This document shows positions 1-10,700 of a stretch of 64,000 nt of DNA, piece after piece. The notes under the pieces are model-generated. The model was not told the DNA's origin and did not search any database. It saw only the letters and a list, made by a program, of their open reading frames with translations. Location of the stretch: contig NC_064434.1 of assembly GCF_023343835.1 (NCBI RefSeq), positions 5,933,505 to 5,997,504 on the forward strand, in the 5' to 3' direction. Both the position numbers and the translations under genes were made by a program. Source of the DNA: Lagopus muta. Lineage: Eukaryota; Chordata; Aves; Galliformes; Phasianidae. The stretch's first letter is position 1; the number at the start of each line of letters is the position of its first letter.

Positions 1-34
1 TTAGCAAAGAACCTCAGAGACACCAGAACCCCAC

Positions 35-145
35 CAGGGTTGGATGAGGTTTGGGTATCCTGGTCTATGGGAGGTGACCGTGCCCGTGGGTTGGAACTGG
101 ATGGGCTTTAAGTTCCCTTCCAACCCAAATCATTGTGCAACTCTG
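35..145 (+). mobile_element. CR1 LINE 3' fragment
   Basis: Plus orientation, with GGTTGGAACTGGATGGGC and CCCTTCCAACCCAAATCATT. Truncated and old. It overlaps the NUGGC exon only at its edge, in the intron. Confidence 0.7.
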
Positions 146-174
146 GGATTCCATGACATACAGGGGCTACTCAC

Positions 175-2542
175 TGTTGTTTCCCTGAAGATGATACATC
201 TTGAAGGGGGAATGGAAACGATGGGTTTCATCCTGCACAACTCTTCGTAACTCTTAGTTTCAGCTCCTTTCCCATAGATCGCAGAGATCTTTAAAGCAGC
301 CTCACTTCTTTCACTGTTGTCCTCACTGTCTTCACTGGGGTCCAAAAACGCCACCAGACCCTTCAGCTCATCCTTCCACTCCTGGCAGGACACATTAGAT
401 GTGCAGAAATTATGGCTTGGATACCTGCAAGAAATCCCATCACTTCCTCCCTCCTGGCACACCTAAACCAGCAGGAACCAGCGCCAGTGCCCATCACTTC
501 TTTGGGGACACATTGGCCTTTGGGTCACATCCTCCCCTCCCACATTCTTCCATCAGGTTGTTCTTCCCTCTGGAGAAGTCAGCTAAGCCTCTTTCCTCTC
601 TCCTCTAAAGGCAAACATTGAATCACAGAATCATCTGAGTTGGAAGGGACCTTGAAAGGCCATCAGGTCCAACTTCCCACAATGAATAGGGACACACACA
701 GCTCCATCAGGTGCTAAAAGCTCCATCCAACCCAACCCTGTGTCTAGGGAGACATTCAAGAAACATAGAGCTATAATCCATGCCTCATCTGTGAGCAGGT
801 GAATTTTGGCCTCGTGCTGTTTACTGCGGCTTGTGTTGATCTGCACCACACAGGACGTGCAGGCACTGCTCCCCGACACTGGCAAGAAGAAGTTTTTGTC
901 TATGATGGCATTCAGCAATGTGCTTTTCCCTGCCCCAGTGCTGCCAAAGAGACCAATGTAAATGGGGTCCATCAGAATGTCGGGCTTCAAGCTTGTGAGG
1001 CGGTTCCTGAGCACAAAGATAGAAAAAAAAGGAACATTTCATAGGATCATGGAAACACATCAGGGTTGTGGCTGCCCCAGAGAGGCTGTGGATGCCCCGT
1101 CCATCCCTGGAGGTGTTCAAGGCCGGATTGAATGGGGCCCTGGGCAGCCTGGGCTGCTATGAAATGTGGAGGTTGGTGGCCCTGCGTGTGGCAGGGGGGT
1201 TGGAGATTTGTGATCCTTGAGGTCCCTTCCAACCCAGGCCATTCTGTGATTGGGTAGGAAAGGACTTCAAAGCCCCTCAGTCCAACTCCATGCCATGGGC
1301 TGTGTTCCCCTCACCAGCACAGGCTGCCCTTGGGCACTTCCAGGGATGGGGCACCCACAGTTCTCTGGGTAGCAGTGCCAGGGCCTCCCCACCATAATTA
1401 AAATTTAAGTAAGTTCAATAGGCTTGAGGCTTTCAAAGGATGGCAGATTGGACATCAGTGGGTTGGGATTCGAATTGGGGACCTTGGAGGTCTTTTCCAA
1501 TCTGAATGATTCTATGAGGCAAAAGCTCTGGGCAGCCCCTTTTCACACAAGAATCAAAAGATGCCCTTTAAGGCAAAAAATACCCATCAACTCACCTGAG
1601 ATATAGGATCCCCTCTCTTGCCCCAGGCTGGCTGAATACAGGGAGGAATTGTGACAGCTTCTGGGAGGACTTCTCCAGGATGGTCTTTAGTTCACTTTGC
1701 ATCCTTTTACCTGCAGGAAGGACACTGAGGTCAGGGCTGCAGAGATGCATGTTCCAAGCCCAGGGTCAGTAGGCACTGTGCCTTTTCCCTACTTACAGTT
1801 CTTAAGAGTCTCTCGCTCCCCATCCTCAAGAATTAGATCTCTCCTGCTCTTTTTCTTGGGAGTCTCTTCCAGCAAATCATCATTGCCACCTTGTCAGAGG
1901 AAAGGGGATTTCTGATTAGTGCTTCTGATCTCCAAATCTCACTAGAGGGTTTCTGAACTGAAGATCATTCTTGGCAGCTCTGGGTAAGCATCCCTTTAAA
2001 GCTCATGATGCTGAACTACAGAATCCCAGACTGGTTTGTGTTGGAAGGGCTCTTAAAGCCCACCCAGCACCAACCCTGCCATAAGGACGCCTCCCAGGGA
2101 CCAAAGCCCCACGCATGACCTTGGGCACCTCCAGGGACGGGGTACATACAGCCCTCTAAGCAGCAGTGCCAGGGCCTCACCTCATTGTGAAGAATTTCCT
2201 CCTAATGTCTAACCTTCCTTAAATTTAAAGCCATTGCCATTTGTTCTATCACCACACTCCCTGACAAAGAGCCCCTCCCTATAGTCCCCTTTGGGAAGTT
2301 CCACCTCAGGGTGGTCAGAGGAGTTGCCAAGAGTGGATCTGAGCCTCTTCTCCAATGGAGAAGCATTTAGGGGCATGGTCAGTGGGCACGGTGGGGATGG
2401 CTTGAGGTTAGACTTGGTTGAGGTTAGACTTTCCAACCATAATAATTCTATGATTACAGGTTCAATGACATTCACGGTGAAGGAAGACACAATGCAGGAC
2501 CCCCTTAAACTCACCAGGTGGTCTGGAACATCCTTCTGCCAT
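175..2542 (-). CDS. NUGGC: Nuclear GTPase SLIP-GC (NUGGC), N-terminal 222 residues, runs off left edge
   Basis: Dynamin-like nuclear GTPase known in mammals from germinal-centre B cells. Coding exons, in transcript order: 2542-2515 (ATG at 2542), 1889-1797, 1710-1596, 1006-784, 381-175; phases fit throughout. The G1/P-loop GSTGAGKST is at residues 100-108, preceded by DPIYIGLF as in mammalian SLIP-GC. The LPVSG and CTSCVVQ segments follow, and then the EWKDEL and YEELCR-KP stretches that continue the GTPase domain. The basic KKKSRR near residue 24 may be a nuclear signal. The start MAEG aligns with the mammalian MAE start. The exon 4 donor reads GAG|GCATGG, a GC donor; the spliced HLLTDE-EWKDEL aligns without gaps to the family. 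The remaining C-terminal part lies left of position 1. Family call is strong; orthology rather than a paralogue is inferred from position. Confidence 0.85.
619..766 (-). mobile_element. CR1 LINE 3' fragment in NUGGC
   Basis: Reverse-oriented tail: AATCACAGAATCATCTGAGT, then TTGGAAGGGACCTTGAAAGG. Confidence 0.9.
1066..1247 (+). mobile_element. CR1 LINE 3' fragment in NUGGC intron
   Basis: CCTGGAGGTGTTCAAGGCC, GGGCAGCCTGGGCTG and the TCCCTTCCAACCCAGGCCAT tail. Confidence 0.92.
1248..1400 (-). mobile_element. CR1 LINE 3' fragment, tail-to-tail with the preceding copy
   Basis: Reverse-oriented: AAAGCCCCTCAGTCCAACTC, then GGGCACTTCCAGGGATGGGG. Confidence 0.88.
1420..1520 (+). mobile_element. CR1 LINE 3' fragment
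   Basis: GGAGGTCTTTTCCAATCTGA, then ATGATTCTATGAG, the typical 3' end. Confidence 0.85.
2018..2330 (-). mobile_element. CR1 LINE 3' fragment upstream part of NUGGC intron
   Basis: Reverse-oriented tail with GGGCACCTCCAGGGACGGGG and CCTCCTAATGTCTAACC. About 310 bases long. Confidence 0.92.
2340..2456 (+). mobile_element. CR1 LINE 3' fragment
   Basis: GTGGGCACGGTGGGGATGG and a TTTCCAACCATAATAATTCT tail. It abuts the reverse copy at 2018-2330. Confidence 0.8.
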
Positions 2543-2673
2543 TGTAACAGAGTAATGCCAAACCAGGGGTGACCTTGGCTGAGTAGCAGGGTGCTGTCCC
2601 TTAGTGGAACCAGGTCTCAGCAGCTCAGAAGGTGGTGGCCCCAGGACAGAGAAGGATGCACTGCAAGAGCCTC
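2515..2673 (-). other. NUGGC: NUGGC exon carrying the start codon, with 5' leader
   Basis: On the minus strand a good acceptor (pyrimidine tract then CCCACAG) ends at 2674, and a GTGAGT donor follows 2515. Only the last 28 bases are coding (MAEGCSRPP plus one base). The leader would be 2673-2543. This implies at least one further untranslated exon upstream. Confidence 0.5.
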
Positions 2674-3305
2674 CTGTGGGAGAGAAGAACACAATCACTT
2701 CCTCCAGAGCCATGATTTGAGGATGCCACCACTGCCTCCTTGGGGGTCACAGCAGGACTTCCACAAGGATTCACACATTCTGGCTTCTTCACAGCACACC
2801 ATGGCTTAACCTTAAGGTGTCCTTAGGAACGGGGGGATGCGGTTAACGTGAGGGTGGCAGAGGACAGAGACCTGCCAGCAACATCATGGGTGACAACAGA
2901 CAGCCTTAGGAGAAGGTGTTGAAGGTGGAAGAATTTGCAGAGAAAACACAAAGCAGTATCTGCCTCTTGTGCCACCAAACCGGAGACACTTGTTGTGGCA
3001 CACAAAGTGTAAAGGTTGAGCTGATAATTATGTTAATTTGCTTTTTCAAGAATTCAGAGAGGTTTTTTGAGCTGAGTCAGACTGAAGCTTCTACCAGGAA
3101 ACCAAGCCCAAGAAACCGAGGCACGGAAGGATTTGAGATCTCCTTGGGAAGAAACCTTCCCCAGCATTGCAGTAAACAGATATAGAAGAAATTAAACAGG
3201 TTAGAAGCTGAGAGCACATTATTCAGGCAGCAAAAGAAATCTGTTACAAAAGCAATTTAAACACATGCAAGGACGTACAACCTTTTATCTTCGGATTCGA
3301 AGGCT

Positions 3306-3339
3306 TTCCAGGAATTCCTCTTTTGCAGCGGAAATGAAA
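3306..3339. promoter_or_regulatory. STAT/BCL6-like site next to a PU.1-IRF composite (EICE) motif
   Basis: TTCCAGGAA at 3306-3314 fits TTCN3GAA, and GGAAATGAAA at 3330-3339 fits the EICE consensus GGAANNGAAA exactly. They sit just downstream of the putative NUGGC leader exon. Both factor types act in germinal-centre B cells, where mammalian NUGGC is expressed. Binding itself is inference. Confidence 0.3.
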
Positions 3340-3392
3340 CCTGGTAAAACTCCTCCCCCTGGAAGGAGGCCAACCCCCAGGTAAATCCTCAC

Positions 3393-3440
3393 CTGCTTCC
3401 TGCTCGCATTCATCATCAGTCCTCTAAACTACAACACAGC
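3393..3440 (-). other. Candidate untranslated first exon of NUGGC
   Basis: The minus strand shows a clean donor, GCAG|GTGAGG, with its G at 3392, in a stretch free of repeats about 720 bases upstream of the next exon's acceptor. The 5' boundary is a guess. It needs RNA evidence. Confidence 0.25.
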
Positions 3441-3884
3441 TATCTTCAGGTTGTTTCCAGCAGACCCGTACATTGAGAGCGGCTCAAGGCATGGGGCTCC
3501 AAGGGCTGCACCTCAGATGAGGCTCCAGCAGGCAGGAACTTAGGGAAACTCAGAAACATCACGTGCAGGAACCACCTGGCCTTTGTTTTTTTGCCCAAGA
3601 TGCTGCGCTGCTTCCAGCCTCTCCCTCTTCCCTGACTCAACCCATTGGGCACCCCAGAGCACTTTCACCCTGCCTTAATCTTTCCACTGGGGTCCTGGCC
3701 ACTGCACGTTGGGCTGGGAACAAGCTGAGAAGTTGGACACAAACTGCATGTGTTTCAGTTTAGCCAAATTTTTAACCACCTGAGGTCGAGGGAAGCTGAA
3801 GCAAGCAAGATGCAGAAGACAAGGTCCACCCTGTGCCAGCTGTTGGCTCCAAAAGCCAAAGTTCAACTGACCTTCAAACCATAG

Positions 3885-3960
3885 AATATCCTGAGTTAGA
3901 AGGGACCTGTAAGGATCACTGAGCCCAATTTCAAACCTTGTAAACATTTTCTACTTGACT
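3885..3960 (-). mobile_element. CR1-type fragment (ATAGAATATCCTGAGTT subtype)
   Basis: ATAGAATATCCTGAGTTAGA, then AGGGACCTGTAAGGATCACT. This subtype recurs at 32712. Confidence 0.65.
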
Positions 3961-4456
3961 CCACAGGGCACTAAATGCATTTTTGATCATCTGCCCATCT
4001 ATCCTGATCTTAGTGGGGAATCCTCCAGCTTCTCTTTACACGATCATGTCCGCTTTCCCATCTTACGGTAATAGAAGTGAGGCCCAGGCCAGTGCAATTT
4101 GGATTGCTCCAGTGGGGACAATTGCTAGCAGAGACTGCAGCGTGGGAATTGCCCTGCTGGGTCCTGAGGAACATCTCCCATGGCTTTTGGGAAAGGACGA
4201 AGTCCATCTGTCCAAGCATGGCTTCTCTTACACCAACACAGACGCAACCTCTTCCAATATCTGCCTGTGTTCCTCAACAAGGGGCAAGGGCTTGAGCCCA
4301 AAGACCTGGATGGCACCAGCCTGAGCTGTGCAATGGGCTCTGGTCCCTGTGTCCAGCTCTGACTCAGGGACACCAAGCCTGTTCTCTGGTCCCCAGACCT
4401 GGGCACACCATACCCACCTGAAAGTACACACTGAGGCTGGCTCTGCTAGAAAGCTC

Positions 4457-4462
4457 TTTATT
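4457..4462 (-). terminator. GULO: GULO polyadenylation signal AATAAA
   Basis: Canonical AATAAA on the minus strand, about 250 bases after the GULO stop codon. No other canonical signal was found in between. Cleavage is expected near 4435-4445. Confidence 0.7.
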
Positions 4463-4708
4463 CAGATGTTGGCTTGGACAGGAGACACTTGGAACTGTGC
4501 ACATCTCAGGGACCCACTAGGAGCGATGCCAACACACGGCCCCATTCCCAGGGCCAGCCCATGCTGCCTGCCATTGCAACAGCTGGGAACAGAGCTGGGA
4601 ATACAGCATTTTGGGGTCACCAAGGACTACGAGCTTTGGGGTGTCCTGAGAACCAGGGATGACAGCTGATTTCTCTTCCATCTCCTGCATTGTTCCATTC
4701 CCGTGCTG

Positions 4709-7700
4709 TCAGTAGAACACCTTTTCCAGGTAGGTGTTCAAGAACATCCCTGTAGGGTCCAGCTTATCCCGGATGGAGCAGAATTTGGGGAAGGCCGGGT
4801 ACATCTTCTCAAAATCCTTGCGGGTACAGCTGTGGGCCTACAGGAGAGGAAATGGTGGGGGGCTGCCTGTGGCTAAGGAGCACACTGCTGTAAAGCCCAT
4901 GCTCAGCCCTCCCCAAGGGAGAAATCTGATGTGGGTGCCCTTCTCTGGCCCTCTCCCACCCAAAAAGCCCCCACCAAGAAGAGCCGTGATGGAGAAAGGG
5001 AAAGGACCCCAGGAAGAATGTAGCCACACATACCTTCGCCCAGTGTGGTCTCCCACCATACTTCTTCATGATGCCCTCATAGGTCAGCCAGTAGTTGAGC
5101 CGGGGCACATTCTTCCCATAGGGCCTGGGGGAGCCAAGCAAGGGGGCATTGATAGGGGAATTTGTACACCCTCCCTGAGAAACCCACACCAGGGGGAACA
5201 GGGCAAGCCCAGGGGACCATCATGGACTCTTTGACAAGAACCAGGTGGTGGAAACCCTCTAGGAACATCATGGCAATGGCCAAAGCCAGGCCAGATGGGG
5301 CTTTGGGCAGCCTGGGCTGGTGGGAGTTGTTCCTAAGGAAGGGGCTGGGAATGAATGGGCTTTAAGGTCCCTTCCAACCCAAACCATTCTATGGTTTTAT
5401 GTTTCCATGCCACTAACACTTGCCCAGCACCAAGTGGGATGAGCAAGCAAAAGTGCACGAGCTCTGCAGGGGCAGCTGAGAGCCAGAGGTGGTTGAGATG
5501 TGTGTGTTTCTCTGAGTACATATCCTAAACAGAGGGGAGAGGGCTGCTCACCTATACATGATGATGTTCATGTAGCAGCTGTCCCGCTGGAAGCAGGGGC
5601 TCAGCCAGATCTCATCCGCTCGAGCAAAGCGCACCTCCACAGGGTAGTGGGCCACCATCTTGGGGTTGTTCTCCAGGGCAGCCTTCAGCTCCAGCAGTGC
5701 TTCCTTTGTCTTCTCACTGCCCAAGAGCAGCTCAGTTAATGTCAGCATGGTCCCACCCAGCAGCCTTTGGGTTTAAATGCCCCATAGCTCCATTCCTATG
5801 CTAATTCACCATGTCCCTGTGACATATCCCAGCATATCCATCCTATCACTTTGGGATCACTAGGCTCCAAGATCACAGAATGATAAAATGGCTGGAGGGG
5901 ACTTAAGGATCACTGAGCTCCAACCCCTGCCGTGTGCTGGGTGCCCCCTACTACATCAGCCTGCCAGGGCCCCGTCCAACCTGGCCTTAAGCACCTCCAG
6001 AAGTGAGGCACCCAAAACTCCTCCAGACAACCAAAGATTGTATTGTGACATGGTACCAGTACTCCAGGATATGGATGCAGAAGGGTCCCCACGCTATGCC
6101 TGCAGATGGCAGTAGTGCCTGCTAGCCTGGTCCCTTTCTCTGTGGCTTTGCTCCTGCTCCAGGCAAGCTAGGCTGGGCAGAGCACAGCGTACAGCATGTG
6201 TTTTGGGATGGGTCAGGGTTCTGCAGGGCTATTTACATGGGGATGGCCCAATCTTGCACATGCTGCTTGAAGCGGCACTCGTAGTTGAAGATCTTGTAGC
6301 TGATGTTGATGTTCTCCACCCGGGAGCTGAAGAGGAGCCAGAAGAAGAAGCGGTTGATCCAGCGCACCAAGCTGGGCACAAAGGTGCTGCAGGGGGAGAG
6401 CAGGAGGTAAGAATCCAACGGGGCAGTGCTCAGGGCTTATGGAGCCCAAGCCCCAACCATGGATGCCCTCTGAAGGGGCTGCATCCCCTCTATTCACCCT
6501 GGGTATCACGTCCTCAGAAAGTTCCTATTTATTTATTTATTATTTTTTTCCCTTGCAAATGCGCAGGCTGCTCCAGCTCTGTGCACACGAGGGCAGTGCA
6601 GCCCCAGCTATCAGCCCCAGCTATCAGCCCCAGCCCCAACATGCTCCTGCACGGAAGGTAGTGGGCAGCCTCCTCTTCCCAGGGATGGGGGGTTCTGGGT
6701 CGCATCCTTCCCCCTGCCACCACATCCCCGAGTGCAGAGATGCAGAAAACAGAGAGATGAGGCTGCCCAAACCCTCCCCATGCTCCTACCTGATCCAGAG
6801 GAGAAACTCCAGCAAGTAGTACCCAACAGCATAATCCCAAAACCAGTTAGCAGAGGAAGAGGGGGGCTGCAAAGCCAAGCAGAGGAAGATGATGGTCATT
6901 AGGGACTAGCAGGGATTGCAGCTTTCTGCATCCCACTTTGGGGTGGGGGTCTGGAGAAGGGCACCCCAGGACCCCCACATCTCTCTCCCATGATGAAGTA
7001 GGGTCACATCCAGACCTGGGAGGAGACCAGGCTTTGGGATGCAGCTTTGGTGATGGCCCTTCTCCCTTCTTCTTGGGGCCTAGTGGTACCTGCCTTGTTG
7101 GTGGGGTCCTGGTAGATGACAGTGACATTCTCACTGTGTGGGAACCACAGGAACCGAAAGTATTGGGATCTCTTCAGGTGGTCATCAAGTTGATTGAGGA
7201 CCTGCAAGAACCAGAGGAAACAGGGCTGGTAGGAGATTATAACCCCGAGAAGAAGTGACCCCACACCGTGCCAAGGTCCAAGGTTGCAGGGCAGAGCCTA
7301 TGGGGCTGACTGGACCCCACGAGGGTAGCAGGGCACATCCATCTTCCCCTTCACCTCCCAGCTCTCTGCAGCTTGGCACAATGCTGGACGCAGCCAGGAT
7401 GTGCAGCATGGAACCAGGATGCACAACACAGTCCCATCCCAGAGATGCACCCTGCTCCAAATGCAGAATTGACAAATTATTCATCAAGACACAAAAAAGA
7501 GCTTTAGGAAAGGCAGCTCTTGAAAGAGGATGAGCTGCCTGCCAGCAGCTGAAGACAGCCAGGAACGGGGACAGCAGGGACAATGCAGGTGGGGATGGGG
7601 GTTGCTGCAGACCCAGGACAGCCTGTTCCTAAGGACACAGGGTCTCATCCTAGTGCTCCTTCAAGGAAATCCCACTGCAGAAATTAGAAGTTATATCAGT

Positions 7701-10700
7701 CTTTGTTCCTTCTCCATGCTTGCATGTACAAAAACTTGTGCTCACCCTGAGCACAGTGCACTACCACTCTTGCAAAGAGCATCCCCAGCTCCTCCTGGCA
7801 GAGATCCCTCATAGCTTTGCAGGAAAGCTTAAAGAAAACCCAGTGGGTTTGCTTGACACAAGAGGAGCATGCAGGGTGTGGTGACCCATGGTCATAACCC
7901 CAGGGAGGTCACGGATGCTCACTTCCAGATGGGCCATTTGGGTTATTTGTACTAATGAGCTATTAATCACCAGGCTGGGCTGCTTCAGCACTGAGCATTT
8001 TGCTGTGACCTCACCGTGAGGTTAAGGCCACTGCATGGTCACGTGGTACAGCAACCTCAGTGGTGGACAGTGAACAGCCATTCTTGCAATTAGTGGGAAT
8101 TAATGACCTCACGCTGCTGTCATTAACTACGCATTCACAGGGCACACTGAGCCGTGAAACCTCATAGAGAAATTCCCATTTTCTGGCTGGAGAAGCTCTT
8201 GTTTGCAACTCCATGACTCTCCAAGGAAGCAGTCAACGATTGTGCAAGCAGGAACAGGGCAAAAGCCACGACCCCATACATTCTCTGGTTTGTATTAGGA
8301 ACAAGTGCACCGAGGAGCTAAAACAAGTCAGGGGGGAGAAGCGTGCAGAGGCAGCAACTTTCAAGGTGATCCTGCAGCTCTTGCTCCTCCTCCTGAGAGC
8401 GCAAGCAAATTGTTAGCGGGGCGACCTCTTCAATGTGTGCCTTTGATCCCTCTGATAGAGCCAGATCAGCCCAGAGGAAATCAGCTGGAGGCTTTGTAGG
8501 ATAATTGCAAAGCAGGCGGGAGCAGTGGGAGTCCTTGGGGACATCGCCTGGGTCTGAGGCAGAGGACGCACAGCGGAAATCTTCTCTCATGCCACGAAGA
8601 TGGCCCAGGAGCACACTGAGCCCTGGGGGAGTTCGGCTCAGCTTCGTTTTGCTTTCCTAGAACAAATCCCTTCGCTGCATAAAGGCTGGGTTGAAACAGG
8701 CCTTGGGGGATAAGGAGTGTGAAGCCACTGGCACATGTCCTCCAGGTCCATCAGAGCCAGGGAGCGTGGAGAGCTTGTGTTTTGGGAGAGGATGCTGGTG
8801 CTAAATGTCACCCTGCACCCACGCTTCCAAAGGGAAGATCTGCATCTGCACACTAAAGGCAATGCCAGCATTGCTGGGCAGGGGGGATCAGGTTAGGTAC
8901 AGCACCAGGATGAGGTGCCTGGGACACACAGAATGAGTTGGGTTGGAAGAGATCTCAAAGATCATAGAATCATAGAACAGTTGGATTAGAAGAGTAGTTA
9001 ATGATCACAGAGACACAGAATGGGTTGGGCTGGAAGGAACCTTAAAGATCATAGAACCTCAGTTGGAAGAGTCCTTACAACACCCCCAATCCATGCTGGG
9101 CTGTGGGCCCTATCAGCCAGCTTAGGCTGCCCAGAGTCCATCCATGGCCTTGGGCACCTCCAGGCATGGGACAGCTTTCTGAGCAGCAGTGTCAGGCTCT
9201 CATTGCCCTCTAAGGACAAAATTTCCCCATAACATCTAACCTAAACCTCCCCCTTTTAGTTTAAAACAGCCCCTCTTTGTCCCATTACTATCTTCCTATC
9301 TCACAAGGGTTTGGGTTCAGCAGTGGAGGGCTCAGAGCCTAACTTCTTCAGCCCTCCAGTGCTGGAATTTTTGGGAAACTCATCAGTGGAACAAGCATCT
9401 TATTCTGGCCCATCCTCACCCTCTTTAGCTTCCCATCGGGTTGGGTCGAGGAGAGGCTGAACTCAGCCCCATCACCATGCCAGCACATGCTATGGGGCTC
9501 AGGTGACCTCAGCTGTGCCACCAATCCTCTCTATCTGTGCTTTGTTCCCAGTCACCATCAGCAGCCAGGGCAGCTGAGCATATTCCAATGATAAAGACAA
9601 TCACGAGGCCAGAAAAGAAGGCAAGCAGATCTTACATAACCACAAATCCAAGCCTGGCTCCTTTGACACATATATTATTTGCAACGTCTTAGATAACTCA
9701 GGCTTAAATATTTCAAGCAGCCTGCTCCCTTGCCATTATTCTCTTCCGCCTCGCTGGGCCACTCAACATGAAAGCTGGAGATGTGGAAGCAGGCGAGGAG
9801 CAGCGACAACAGAGGATTGATAATGGCATTAATATTTATAGGGTGCATCCCTGCTTTGCCCTGCTAGCCCTGAGGGACAGGGAAAGACACTCCAGCCCTA
9901 CGGGGCTGTGGGCCCGTCCCAAACACAACTGCTCTTCTTGCTAAAAGACAGATTAGGAGGTGTAAAACGACTGGCACCTTCAAGGGCAGATCTGCTGTTA
10001 AAGGAAGGTCCAGTGCACTGCTAAGCCTGAGCACTGTTGCTCTGCCCATGTCATACCCAGCACTACAGCTCTGGGAGATCCCTGAGGATGAGACCCCATC
10101 ACACAGGAGGTGATAGGGATGCTCAGCAGCAGGGACAGAAACCTGGCAGAGGGCACTGGAAAGGCACCTCATGAACAGGGGGTGGACAGATGACCTCCAA
10201 AGGTCCCTTCCAACCTCAGACACTTAGAGATTACTTGGCCAAAGGTGATGCCAGTTCAGGTGAAGGTCTGAGCAGTGCTGTAGGACAGATGAGGATCAAG
10301 CTATAAGGAGCCAGCAGATCCTACCACACTTCAATGCATTTAAGCAGGCAAACTCTGCCACAGGACACCAGGGAAGCTGCAGGTTGAATTATTCAATGCA
10401 AACCTCATCCCCTCTGCAACTGGAAACACCTGCAAGGAACTCAGTGCTGGCCAAGAGGGTGCCATGGGGAAACATCTCCAGGGATGCCCATAGTGCTACA
10501 GCTCTGGCTGCTCTCCTGGGTGATCGATGGAGATGCCACAGGTGCTGGGGTGTTGTGCACGAACCTTCCTGCCTTCCTTCCAGCTCAGCCCAACCACCCA
10601 CAGCACAACTCGAAGGCCACCAGGCTGCTATGGATCAGGACTTGCAAAGATGATCCCGCTTCAGTTCACATTGCTGGCGGTGCTCAAGCCACCCCAATGG

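Larger units (their letters stand above)
2674..4439. other. Spacer between NUGGC 5' end and GULO 3' end
   Basis: No coding exon was recognised. It holds the putative NUGGC leader exon and regulatory motifs (3.3-3.4 kb) and one CR1-type fragment (3885-3960). The rest is unique sequence without recognisable features. Confidence 0.5.

Noticed and set aside
10080-10230. Possible CR1 fragment ending AAGGTCCCTTCCAACCTCAG
   Set aside because: Only the last 30 bases look CR1-like, too little to call a copy.
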